Below, one piece after another: positions 23,001-33,520 of a DNA stretch of 33,953 nt (position 1 is the first letter of the stretch; every line of letters begins with the position of its first letter). Source of the DNA: Ichthyophonus hoferi (Eukaryota > Opisthokonta > Ichthyosporea > Ichthyophonida > Ichthyophonidae). The DNA is taken from assembly GCA_002751075.1 (NCBI GenBank), contig NAOQ01000287.1:52899-86851 (forward strand). The letters are read 5' to 3'. The notes under the pieces were generated by a model. It was not told the origin of the DNA. It did no database searches and saw only the letters and a program-made list of their open reading frames with translations. The translations under genes were made by a program, and so were the position numbers.

Positions 23001-23078
23001 CTCACAGTTAGGATCGCTACCATCGCATCGCACATGCATCTCCTGGCAGTGCTTACAGCTGGTACGCTTTCTTGCCAT
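19417..23078 (-). CDS. Gln/Pro-rich protein with an incomplete Zn2Cys6 cluster, split by an assembly gap
   Basis: Exon 1 is 23078-22954 and exon 2 runs from 22163 to the stop at 19417, across an N gap. The intron (GTATGT to TACTTAG) joins phase 2 to phase 2. The N terminus, KRTSCKHCQEMHVRCDGSDP, matches the first half of a fungal Zn2Cys6 DNA-binding domain: Cys8, Cys11, Cys18 and Cys25 have the right spacing, but the fifth position is Asn28 and no sixth Cys follows. The rest is disordered-looking, rich in Ser, Pro, Gln and Arg, with a run of 27 glutamines (20004-19924) and a basic segment (PPQKRKDHRLPSR). If the duplicated 117-base gap flanks are counted once, coding length is 2340 bases, exactly 780 codons. 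A nuclear transcription factor is likely but DNA binding is uncertain. Convergent with the bZIP gene. Confidence 0.8.
20133..20249. repeat. Left copy of 117-bp sequence flanking the gap
   Basis: Identical base for base to 20665-20781. It abuts the N run directly, as expected when two overlapping contigs are scaffolded with a gap instead of being merged. Confidence 0.97.
20250..20664. other. Assembly gap, 415 Ns
   Basis: An unbroken run of N inside the second exon of the zinc-cluster gene. The identical flanks suggest that the true gap is zero or negative in size. Confidence 0.99.
20665..20781. repeat. Right copy of 117-bp sequence flanking the gap
   Basis: Identical to 20133-20249. The offset of 532 bases is not a multiple of three, so the coding frame matches only if the copies are collapsed. 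Confidence 0.97.
22164..22953 (-). other. Intron of the zinc-cluster gene
   Basis: A 790-base intron. It contains a GGA triplet run near 22290-22305, an AT run near 22561-22574 and a T9A9 tract at 22837-22854. I looked here for an exon supplying the missing cysteines and saw none that was convincing. Confidence 0.7.
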
Positions 23079-24334
23079 GATTAAAAATAGTTGTTTACTT
23101 AGGTTTTAGAAAGTAAAATAAAATGTTTTTCAGTATTAAAACCTACCTAAAAAAATACGGGCGTTGTATGTTGAGAGACTAAGCAAAAATTCTTTCAAAT
23201 AAGTGTACGAAAATTTACTTCAAATTAATGTGTTGACAAAGTGATTCGGGATTTCAGGTGTGTAGCGTTGCCAACGGGTTTTTTTTTATTTCAATGAAGG
23301 TAGTAATAAACATTTTTATTTAGACAAAACTGCATTTTTTTTAACAAGTGTATAATTACAACAACGATAACTATACTCTATAGTTTTTTGGACTTGATAA
23401 AATGCATTGTTATAGAAAAAGTATAGAAGAATAAGAATAAAAATTAAAAACACTATCAGAAAAACAACACGAAACAGACACACGCTGTTCTCTGACAAGG
23501 TTACTTGGAACACGTTAGATTCTACTAGTCGGTTCCGATCAAGTCTAAAAATGTTAAAAATTCATGGGGGGGGGGGCTCTATAGTAGCCACATGCTTTGT
23601 TCTATAAGCTTACCTGTGGTCAAGATCCCTAAAACAACTGGCCAATCATAGTGTGTACACGTTGCGATAGAATCATTCATTATAGATCTTGTCGTGTTTC
23701 TTTTTCTCGCCCACCCTTTATCTTTATATTTTAAAAAACAAGTAAATATAATGTTTTTCTAGAATTTCATGTTAATATAGTAGCATTAATATTATATTTA
23801 GGTTAAAAATATATATATATATATATATATAGTTACTCGGCAATCTATTGTAATCGTAAACTGTTGCTTTTGATTTGATAATAGGTTAACCCGGATACAT
23901 TTTGGATTTTCGAATCGCCACACATGCTATTAATAGTATTAATTGGGATCGAATAGAATCAAAACTCTTTTTTGTCGGAAATTAACATACGAACAAATCT
24001 ACTGGTGTGCTATTAATACCAAAGTTGTAAAAATGCTTTCTATAGACATGAAAAATGTAAAATTTCCAAATGATATGATCAAACGATACAGAGGGGAAAT
24101 GTGTGATAAAATATGAGTACATATGTGTTCTAGCCCTAGGTATTATAACAACCTTGAATTGCAAGATCTTGATGGTGGTTGGATCTCATGCAAACCCAGA
24201 TTCTTAAGTCGTTTTTCTTGGAAGATGCTTTTTATTGTAGGCCTTATATTTGTATATTAATTGATATTTATAATATACAATAGAAAGCAAATAAAAATTG
24301 AAAGTCAATATTCCGAGAAATAACTATACCAAAC

Positions 24335-24368
24335 CAAGTAATTCTACACTACAAGTAATTCTACACTA
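24335..24368. repeat. 17-bp tandem duplication
   Basis: CAAGTAATTCTACACTA occurs twice head to tail (24335-24351 and 24352-24368) without mismatch, in intergenic DNA. Confidence 0.9.
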
Positions 24369-26284
24369 ATGTGTGATTATTCCATAGTCTACCAAAGTAC
24401 AGCATTCCAGAAACTGAACAAACGTCTAAATATGCTGTTAAAAAGCTAATCAGGCAAATTCCCCACTCGACCTATTATGTGCTATTGCGTACATTGATAG
24501 CTAGTATGCAAATTATAAATTATATCCCTTCATTTAGTCTTGGTTTTTCGGTCTACAATTAAATTTTTGTGATCTCATTTTACCTATTATAGCATGGCAT
24601 CGTTGTGTAGAATATAAATAAACTTGAATACCAGTTTTCTCCGCTTATATATAAGCCTTGTGTTGCTTACCTACCTGGATTTAATTCCTGTCTCATTAGC
24701 TAGAAATTTTTTACTGAAGTTGGAGGCTGGATTTCACAGTTGTTTAAAGTAACTCATGCATTACATAGCAGGTTAGTGTGACTTACATATGAATCGTGGA
24801 ATAAAGCAGCTAGCTATGTTTGTGTTGATTTTTCATACGTTAATGACTTACTCTTAATATGCTTTACACTTTGAATATAGGCTCTGAATTTTACTAAATA
24901 TCTTGCGAATAACTGTAAACTCTCTTTTAGCGTGCCACGGTATTGCTCTTCAGAAAGTATTACGTTATAACGCAGTTTTAAAATATTCATGTATTGGTAC
25001 TAATATGGAATTTCCTCTAACCCCATTTTTTTCAAAAAAAAATAAAAATAAAAAATAAATAAAATATTTCTTACTAAACTCCAAATATCTCGAAATAAAC
25101 AAATTTAAGCATGAATTGCTTCGGAAAATATTGATATCATACCTTATCCTGCATTAATGTTGCACAAATTTTCTTTTCGTATTGATAGATTACGAAGAAT
25201 ATCGCAAACATGATTCATTTGTGTTCACTTACTTGGTGGTGGCTCTATTTTCAATACAATGATTCATTAGTAGATCTGGATTTAAGGCGTAAGTCATGAC
25301 GTCAGTAACCATCCAAGCCACCAGTGCTCTCCTACGAAGCAATGGTTGGTTTTAAGATTATAGTGTAATTCTTAGCAAATATGTAATAGTATGGTGCGGT
25401 AACATAGACCATTTGCGCCTAACAATTCTGCTATCTATTGTACTTGGATTTTAAAAAACTGTCACATATTGATTGTTCTAATGCGGTGGGATTAGTTAAA
25501 TATTTTACAACCTTTATGTTTTAATCAACGATCCCTAGACGTCTATTAGCTAATCGTACTTCTAATCAAGTATGTTGGGATTATGGGTGGGGATGAGACT
25601 AAACTAACACTGAGCATAATAAATACATGGATATAGATAAAGACGTAGACCTGCTTACTGTCTACGTTTGTAGATAAATTATATGAAAAATGTACAAGAT
25701 ATACAAATATAACATACACTTGCGAGAATCCTAATAAAGTAATGTGACCCTAATAAGGAAGGGTCATAATCTATATAAGGCAATCTCATATCTATAGCAT
25801 TTGGATACAGATTTCTTGGTTTCATTCTAACTTGATCGATGTTGAACCAGGTTCATGTTTAAATTGGAACTAATTGACCTAGCCTCAAAGTCTACATCCT
25901 GCTTTGATTGGAGCATTGACCAATATTGATCTAAAAGCAACTTAAAATCCATGTCTATCCGGTGGCTCTTCCTCGTGGGTGTACTAAACATTTGTTTTAA
26001 TTTTAGATATTAAATAATTAATTGAAAATGATAAATAGCATTTTATATTTAATTTTTAATTTACTATTAATACTGCAGAAATGTATTAGATTACACATAT
26101 ACACTGTTAACATTTAGAACACATGGGACGCTATAGGCATGTAAGCTCTTTAACCAATATATCTTCTCTTCCATTTACAAAATACGCGCGAGCCAAATGC
26201 TTCAAGTGAGTTCACCAATCGATAGATTGTATTTCAACGGTAAGAGGCGAATAGCCTATTAGTTACTTTTTTATCCACTAGATG

Positions 26285-26292
26285 TATATAAA
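26285..26292 (+). promoter_or_regulatory. TATA-like box of the hydrolase gene
   Basis: TATATAAA lies 136 bases before the start codon and about 48 bases before a probable leader-intron donor, which is a sensible core promoter position. TATA-like strings are common in AT-rich DNA. Confidence 0.35.
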
Positions 26293-26339
26293 ATCTTCCA
26301 TGCTGTGTTAGTATACAAACAGAATTAAATAACCAGGCG

Positions 26340-26395
26340 GTAAGAAAATAAAAAGTAAAACAGTACGTTGTACCAGATTTCTTTTGATTTTATAG
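26340..26395 (+). other. Probable 56-base leader intron of the hydrolase gene
   Basis: CCAGGCG is followed by the donor GTAAGAAA at 26340, and TTTGATTTTATAG ends at 26395, 25 bases before the start codon. The splice signals are good but the intron lies outside the coding region, so no frame test is possible. Confidence 0.45.
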
Positions 26396-26420
26396 CTGTT
26401 GCTAGTATTCGCAAGTAATC

Positions 26421-28745
26421 ATGGGGTTGGCTTACAAAATGTTACCCTATGCCAAATGGTATTTCCAACACTTCCTTCTATTATCTTTCCTCGCTGCATT
26501 CTTTATGATGCACGGCTGGGCCGTCCTCGCTGCTTTTTTCCTTATGAAAGTAGTTTATTACTACAGAGTAGTTCTACCTAAATACAAGCCTGTAAATCTC
26601 GAAGACCAGATTAAACACGAGTATGTTGTGACAAGGGATAGCACTACTGTGCACTACTTTTACATTGGTGAGGATGCTACTAACGGAGACAGGACAATTA
26701 TCCTTGCAAATGGAATGGGCTGCCTTTTCTCTTACTGGTCAATCCCTGTAGCGTACTTTGTCACTCGTGGCTATCGTATTGTTTCTTGGGACTACCGTGG
26801 TCAATTCGGGAGTAGCAACCCAGAAAGCAAGCGTACCTTGTCTATGAGGGATCTTGCTTTGGATTGTGGTGAAATAATGGAACATATGGGCATGAAGAAA
26901 TGTGCTATTATTCTCGGCTGGTCTACTGGTGTTCAGGTAAGGATGGGACAGCTTTGTTCATACAATTAATTATTCATTATATGATATGTATAAATTTATT
27001 GTGTAAGATAATAAGTATGAAGTAACGCAAGGGAGTATTGACGTTCATAAGTGTTATTTTGGTTTGATGCCTTTTTTTTTTTTTTTTTTTGATAATGTAT
27101 ATATAGTGTGGTACAGGCTAATCCATGGTGCGTTTTATGTATTTTGTATCTTTTTTCCTTCATTAGACGTAGAATGTGAAAAAAAAAAAAAAAAAAAAAT
27201 TCTGTTACGGGCAAATATACTGTTGGTTAGTAGTTGAAGCATATCTATTTAGTGCTGGTTGTATTATTATAAGAATATGTGTTATCAATACTCTTGTGCT
27301 TATGTTTCATTTTATACTACCTCTTGTTATCATATCGTATGGATTATATGTGTAACAAAAACACCTTACTTATTTAACCATATTTCATATGTAGGTTGGT
27401 CTTGAATTTGCTGCACTCTATCCGGATCGCGTGGGCCGCCTTGTCCTCGTTTGTGGGAATCACGGTCATACATTCTCAGGTGTGCTGCAACCTCTGTGGA
27501 GAATGCCTATCACAAAAGAGATTTACCACTCTATTGCAGGGGTTTTACTGTACTTTGTTCCCTACAGGCAGTTTGTGCTCAATCAGTACATCAGGTGTGT
27601 ATCTATTCTTTATTATTCCACACTTTCTAATTTCACGATCTATGCTACTTAAAGATAATACAGTGGTGCCTTACCATCTGTTATATTTAATGGAAAAGTT
27701 CTTATTTATCTTCTTTTTCTTTTTTTCTTTTTAAAATTTGAAAATTTTGGTTTTGCTTGTGATTATCTGACTTGATAAATTGCTACATACAGATTAGCCC
27801 CCTTTCTCCGTAGAACCGTACTCGAAGCATGGGCCATCTCGGCCTTGCAGCCAGGCATCCCAGAGCATATCAACCAATACGTAATGCAATTATTGGGCAA
27901 TGGTGATGAGCATTTTACAAACTTTATCCTTATTGGCCAGGTTTGTTTCCCTATTATTTACACTTATTTTGTCAACTCGCTTCCTTCATTACCTCTCCAT
28001 TTAAAATTCATGCAATATTATGCATATAATTGATACTATTCTATATTCTATTCTCTTCCATCCTTTCTTCTTTTTTTTTCAGATTTTAATAAGTCATCAA
28101 TTATTTTCCACATTTATATGTCGTCAAGAATTATTAGACATGAACTTACGTCTTAAAACTACCCATGAACCTAATTACCTATAAAAACGACCACTCATTA
28201 TATGGCATATATGTGTTCATTTGTTGTTCCATATTTGGGCAAGTACAAATAGAAATACACGTTCATCCACGCCAATATATATCTACATACATACATGCAT
28301 ACATACATATGTGGTGTCAATTGCATAGCTCTGATCCTTCACCATAACTATATAGGAGTTGGATGCCCACTCAGTCTACCATTTTCTTCGCAAGATTCAA
28401 ACACCCACTACTTTGGTATCCGGCTGCATGGACATCTTAACCCCTTGCTACCAAATGTATGATATGGAAGCCCTTATGCCTAACGTGCGCCATCTTAATT
28501 ATCTCTTCCTCACTCATTTCATAATTTTGGAAGACCCTGATCTTGTGACCAGGACACTTGAGGAAGAGGTGGAAAAATATGACAATATGATAGAAGATCT
28601 TAAGATGAAATCAGTAGCCAGTGAGAGTCAACTTACTGAAGAGAAACCGGCCGTGGCTGTAAAGGAGCTGAGAGAGAGAAAGAAACCTGAAACTAAACAT
28701 GAAATCAATACTGAAGGAGGAAGCACAATGGCTGTCGGTGCTTAA
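26421..28745 (+). CDS. Alpha/beta hydrolase with N-terminal membrane segment
   Basis: Four exons: 26421-26936, 27395-27594, 27793-27940 and 28356-28745, with phases 0, 2 and 0, giving 417 residues. Residues about 18-52 are two hydrophobic stretches separated by HGW (FLLLSFLAAFFMM and AVLAAFFLMKVVYYY), likely a membrane anchor or hairpin. The hydrolase fold follows: an oxyanion-region motif ILANGMGCLFSYW near 91-103, VSWDYRGQFGSS, the nucleophile elbow G-W-S168-T-G at the end of exon 1, the acid D314 in SGCMDILTP and the base H342 in LTHFIILEDPD. The catalytic triad is complete. A charged C-terminal tail (about 355-417, Glu/Lys-rich) is probably disordered. The fold includes lipases, esterases and epoxide hydrolases; the substrate cannot be read from sequence, though a membrane anchor suggests a lipid or ester. 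It is divergent from the zinc-cluster gene, with no sign of functional linkage. Confidence 0.92.
27072..27199. repeat. T19 and A21 homopolymers facing each other in hydrolase intron 1
   Basis: A T19 run at 27072-27090 and an A21 run at 27179-27199 bracket 88 bases within intron 1. They could pair in the transcript. The arrangement might be a remnant of small retroposed sequences, but no recognisable element body is seen. Confidence 0.85.
27941..28355 (+). other. Hydrolase intron 3
   Basis: A 415-base intron from GTTTGT to ACTATATAG. It holds a T-rich tract ending in TTTCAG near 28082, which may be a decoy acceptor, and a short CATA run near 28283-28309. No extra exon is needed for the hydrolase fold. 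Confidence 0.75.
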
Positions 28746-30447
28746 ATTATATGTAAGGTTTTGTTTTATTAATAAGCATCGCTGAATCCTGATGCGTCTA
28801 GTATGAAATAATAATTCAGGTATTGCCTATATATCCATATGAAGGTAAAATTAGCGAGTATTAGCATTAACAGTAGTTATGAAGATATTGATTTAAAATA
28901 TTAAATTACAGTTGTCCTACACGCCTTGTTGTTTTCCGAGAGTACCTCAACCGTATTTTATGTATTATATGCCATGGTTTCGGCTGATCATAGTAAACTT
29001 TTAGATCATTGAATTCCTACATAAAATTAATAAATAAATTCCTGATTGATAAAATTTTGTACCTGTGATTAATCATGTTTAAATTGGTCATGTGGATTAC
29101 ACAGTGGAAATGGGCCATAGTAAAGGGGTCATGGATGAACATAATCTAATGATTGAAGGTGCACAAAAATGCATTGACTGCAAAAACATTTGAATGAAAT
29201 GGTATTGTCATCTGTTGTAGTTACATAAGAAATTTATAAATAAATTTTAATTGAAAACGTACGAATAATTATGTGTTTATGTTTAACAGAATTTTAAACC
29301 AATGTTTATTAATTTATGCATATATATAAACATATGATTATAATTTTGTATTTACAAACGTGTATATAAATGCAAATGATTGAACTGGCTATGCGTATAT
29401 ATTTCATATGCATTGCAAATGTGTACCTTTATATTAGTGCACATATACTTATGTACTAATAAAATTTGTTATTATGTACATATATTTTTTTCTTGAAATT
29501 GTAAACCGTTTTGTGTTTGCAAGAGTTTATTATACTATTCTAACGTTACATATCTGTGTGAATACGCATGTTGTTCATATATATGAACAATGCATAAGTA
29601 CAGGTTCTGCGTCAGCAATTCCTGACACGCATGCAGGAAATAGAAACAGTAATCTCAAGATGTATTTCAATGTATAAAGATATATATATTACGGTTATGT
29701 TTTAAATCGCATAGGTGCTCATATATTTATATTTTGTTGTTATATTTAGCTATTTATTCATGCGTATACATATATAAATATATAAATGTTTCTGTAAATA
29801 TGCAGGTTTAATTTTCACCTACTTACACTTGCGTTATTTTCTATGTTTGCTTATACCTATATATATGCACATATTATAAATATAGAAATATGTACCAGTT
29901 TAGATGGTATTTGTTTTTCGGATACTCTCAGAATGGAAAGCAACATCTCATTAGATTAGATACAAGGTATTCTCTGTCTATAGTACACGAGTGCACATAA
30001 GCGTGCACATTCTTTATTTTGAAATATAACAATACGATCTAAAAACTAATAATAATGCATAAATTTTTATTATTAAAAGTACAAGTATTTTTATAGAAGC
30101 TAAGCAATATTGTGTAATAATTAAGTCATCTGATCTACACATCGTCATTATTAAAGTTATTACAGTTGGCCCCGCTTTACTTTACGCTTTTTTAAAAATT
30201 AACTCTACATTAAATTCCGGCATTATTTAAATATTATTATCAACATAGCTAACCTCATCTCGCTGAAGGGTCATTTACATCTACTAAGTGGAAATTTATA
30301 AACTGAATTACAAATCAGTCAATCATAATGTCTTTTCTTTTTTCATTAATGATAATTTGTCTCAGATCACAGCTGGTAAACCCAGAAGAATGTTCTATAG
30401 CTTCATGAATAAACCTAGTGGATTGAGCAAGACTACATAGCAATAAA

Positions 30448-30771
30448 GTGAATAGAAATCTCTTTAACTGTGAGCCGGAAGATATTCATTGTCATGAAGT
30501 TTTTCTAGGTAATTTTTTATTAATGATAGCCAAGCGCTCAAGTGCTGTAAATCTGGTGGAAAAATATGAAAACCCAACTAGGTATTATTTTGAAAAGGAG
30601 TTACCGCAAAGTCTCTCAGTTACTGATGGGCATACTGTTATGATTCTTAAGCATTTTAAAATTGGTAATACGAACAAAATGATCTCAATACTACAGTTAA
30701 CACCGATTAAAACAAGAGACTGCTGTTTCTCATTAAAAATCACTGATAGTGTACCAAAGAATAAGAGTTAA
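30448..30771 (+). CDS. Unrecognised 107-residue open frame
   Basis: The frame is open from about 30427, with GTG at 30448 as the first start-like codon and no ATG until well inside, and ends in TAA. The translation (FNCEPEDIHCHEVFLGNFLL, then KYENPTRYYFEKELPQSL) is balanced in composition and not repeat-derived, which is unusual here outside real exons. I do not recognise any domain. No clear promoter or partner exons were found. It may be an exon of an unknown gene, a degraded gene piece or chance. Confidence 0.25.
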   Translation: MNRNLFNCEPEDIHCHEVFLGNFLLMIAKRSSAVNLVEKYENPTRYYFEKELPQSLSVTDGHTVMILKHFKIGNTNKMISILQLTPIKTRDCCFSLKITDSVPKNKS

Positions 30772-32126
30772 AAGGGTCTAGAAAATTTTAAGCTATAGGG
30801 ATAAACTATATTATAGACCTCAAAAAAGGACAACTCGGTAAATAAAAAGATTTGACGTCAAACCTGGCTTATATGCCTACTCGAACATACATCTATTGAC
30901 GGTCAGCACATCATATTATAACTAACCGTTACCTTATGCAATGTTTCAATCATTGACAAGGCCAGAGGCTTGTGTTAAAGAGTCAATTCAGGCTCCCCAT
31001 GTCACTTACTAAAACCGAAACTGTATTAATAATAGTTTTACTAATTTTAAATCACATAATGGCCAATTAGCATTAGCTTAATGCGATTCATTCAAATATA
31101 TTTTCCATTGCATAACTTGCAAGTGCATGTATATAGACCATCGATTATAGTTGATCAGGCTATTATATACTACAATATTTTAAAAGCCCAGCACCTTGCA
31201 GTGGCATAAAAAAATATCAGTAGTAAATACACATTCGTTTCCATAATGAAATATATATATCTCCTGCGCAAACAAGAAATGTTTCTAAAAAAAAATGAAA
31301 ACTGTAAATGAGACTTGAAGGAGGCTCTGATAAGTGTGTAATCATAACTCTTGATTACCTAGATATCGAACCCTATAATAATTTGAACTTATAACAAGGT
31401 ATCAGTAGACCAACGTCAAGATTTCGGTATCCGTATCCGTTGCACAAATAATTTATTCGGAGATCAATTGATGATATGCCATTTCCCCCGAGTTCATACT
31501 AATCACAGTAAATAAATAGCACAGAAGGGTCACTTTTGTGAATAAGGCTTAGCGCAGTAATTAGCCAGCATATTAGGTAGAATCTTTGATTATTACTAGT
31601 TGCAATTGTTACTTTGATCAATTTAATAATTAATGCCAGCTAATAAAATTAACTGATTAACAGTACCGAACATAGAAAATAATTCTAAACAAGAACATTT
31701 TCTAGTATTTAATTGGTCTATTGATATGTAAATTATAATTCCAACCCCACGCCAATTAAAACCCCAGGATAGTGGGACAGTATGGGCTAGAAGGCAGCTT
31801 CTAAAAAAGACTAAATTTGCTTAAAAACTAGAAGCAACTATTTTTTAATTTAAAATCGCTTATACTAATCGTATAACCAGATAAATGAAAATATAGCCGT
31901 ATAATATAAATATATATATATATATACAATTTTCAGCCAAAATTAATTACGACATCTGTTGAAACAAACACATGAATGCATGCATGGGCTGTGATGATAC
32001 TTTCGCATATATAGTTGTATTGGGCGAGGTTCATAATTTACCACATCAAAAAAAAATGTGGATAATTGGATTATAATGCAATAGCATGGTAATAATACTA
32101 ATAATACACAAAATTTCTACAGTAAT

Positions 32127-32250
32127 GTATTATATTATATATATCATATTATATATTATATATTAGACTATATATTATATATTACATATTATTTACTGTA
32201 TATTATATATTATATATTATTTATTACGAATTTATTTATTTATTTATATA
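32127..32250. repeat. Imperfect ATATTAT tract
   Basis: About 120 bases made of repeated TATATATTATAT units followed by TTTATTTA units. The sequence is highly self-complementary and could extrude or slip. It is intergenic. Confidence 0.75.
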
Positions 32251-32839
32251 TTTTTTTTTGTTGAGCCGTCAACTATATATACTCTGAACAAATTCATTTT
32301 AATCTTGCTTCCATCTATGTAACAAAGTTCAAAGAGAAAGGATATATTATTATTAGAAATAAATAACTCCATATAAACTATAAAACATTATATAGGAGGT
32401 AAGTTTTCAACATTTTCATTTGAGTAATTTACTGTGAAACACAGTGATATTTAAGGTAATTATTGGTTTAACAGCATACACATAAATGCAAATCTAGTAT
32501 CGGGAACAATATTCATCTATGCAATGGCTCGTAAGATTGTGTTACATTATTATTTTTCTATTTATAATATTTATTTATTTGTAAACAAAGGTTTTTGCTA
32601 GTTGTTATTAAATAGTAGGAGTTATTTAACTCTTTTCAACTTTAAGTATAGGTATATAGAATATACCGAAATCGACTATTATACAATACTTACCTAAGCA
32701 GAGTGAATTACAATTTAACTTACCCATTCGCTTGCCACTTTGCGCTGCAGTATTCCTGCCATTTCCCAAAACAACGTACTCCGTACTATGTTAGGTGGTA
32801 GCAACAAAAGAAAATAACTGAATATAACACAGACGAGCC

Positions 32840-33520
32840 ATGGAAGACTCGTCGCATGATGCCCGTGAGGGATCAATAGACGATGTTCAAGCGACAATCC
32901 AAGTCATGTCCGGGGTATTTCAATTAACAGCGGGCTTTGTCTGTGTTAAAAAGCACTCTTGGAGGGGAAAATACAAGGTTTGTTATTTTTATTTCTTATG
33001 TTTCAAAACGCTATTATTATTGGAGTAGGGCTGGTGGTGAAGTAGGTAGTGGTTGATAGAGACATGCTAATATGCAAGAGGGGTCTGTGAAGAAATGATA
33101 AAGACGGGAAGAAGGGACATGTTTAGGGTCAGCCAGTATATATGTTGCTTTACATGTTAAGGCTGTGTGTGTGGGGAGCCAAGCGAAAAAATGGAGAAGA
33201 AAGAGTGAGCGAGATATTTTTTAAGTATGAATAGAAGCCATCATCTCCTTGTTACCAGTGGGTTGCCATATGTTAACGTTAGCCCTTCTTGTCAAGTATT
33301 TCCATTTGGGATATATTGTAACACAAGGTCATTTAACACAACCAGCGCATTTTCTGCATTGGAAAGGGTGGAGTTTTAACTAAAAATGGTGCAACATTGG
33401 AAATCACCAACGCATGGCCTTATGAGGATGAGGAAAATTCTACTAACCCACAGGAGCTGTTTGGTGATATCATGCCTAATGGAAAGGTAGAGAATGAGTT
33501 TACCATCTTGTTAAAGAAAG
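32840..33520 (+). CDS. RME-8/DNAJC13-like endosomal J-protein, N-terminal part
   Basis: Two exons, 32840-32977 and 33346-33520, encode the first 104 residues and one further base; the GTATGT donor at 33521 shows that the gene runs off the window. The motif KKHSWRGKYK joined across a phase-0 intron to RIFCIGKGGVLT and then TLEITNAWPYED matches the N terminus of animal RME-8/DNAJC13 (TTKHSWRGKYKRVF, then LEVTNQWPYGD). RME-8 is a peripheral protein of endosomes that recruits Hsc70 through a central J domain, acts with retromer-SNX and binds phosphoinositide through its N-terminal PH-like region. The full protein usually exceeds 2000 residues, so less than 5% is present. The start, MEDSSHDAREGS, gives about 22 more residues before the conserved motif than the human protein has. 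Between WPYEDE and the following strand there is an insertion (ENSTNPQELFGDIMPNGK). Identification rests on this motif alone. Confidence 0.75.
32978..33345 (+). other. Intron 1 of the RME-8-like gene
   Basis: A 368-base intron from GTTTGT to CAACCAG, less AT-rich than the intergenic DNA. No other feature is seen. Confidence 0.75.

Larger units (their letters stand above)
23079..26420. other. Divergent intergenic region between zinc-cluster and hydrolase genes
   Basis: About 3.3 kb of AT-rich DNA shared by two divergent promoters. It has an 11-base G run at 23566-23576, a CCAATCAT octamer at 23642-23649, an AT dinucleotide run near 23810-23831, a 17-base tandem duplication at 24335-24368, and a TATA-like box with a probable leader intron before the hydrolase. 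No other gene is recognised. Confidence 0.7.
28746..32839. other. Intergenic region between hydrolase and RME-8-like genes
   Basis: About 4.1 kb, very AT-rich. It holds an unrecognised open frame (30448-30771), an AT run near 31909-31925 and an imperfect ATATTAT tract at about 32127-32250. No other coding evidence is seen. Confidence 0.7.

Noticed and set aside
27396-27734. Plus-strand frames overlapping the second hydrolase exon
   Set aside because: They are out-of-frame readings; the in-frame exon (VGLEFAALYPDRVGRL) is clearly the hydrolase.
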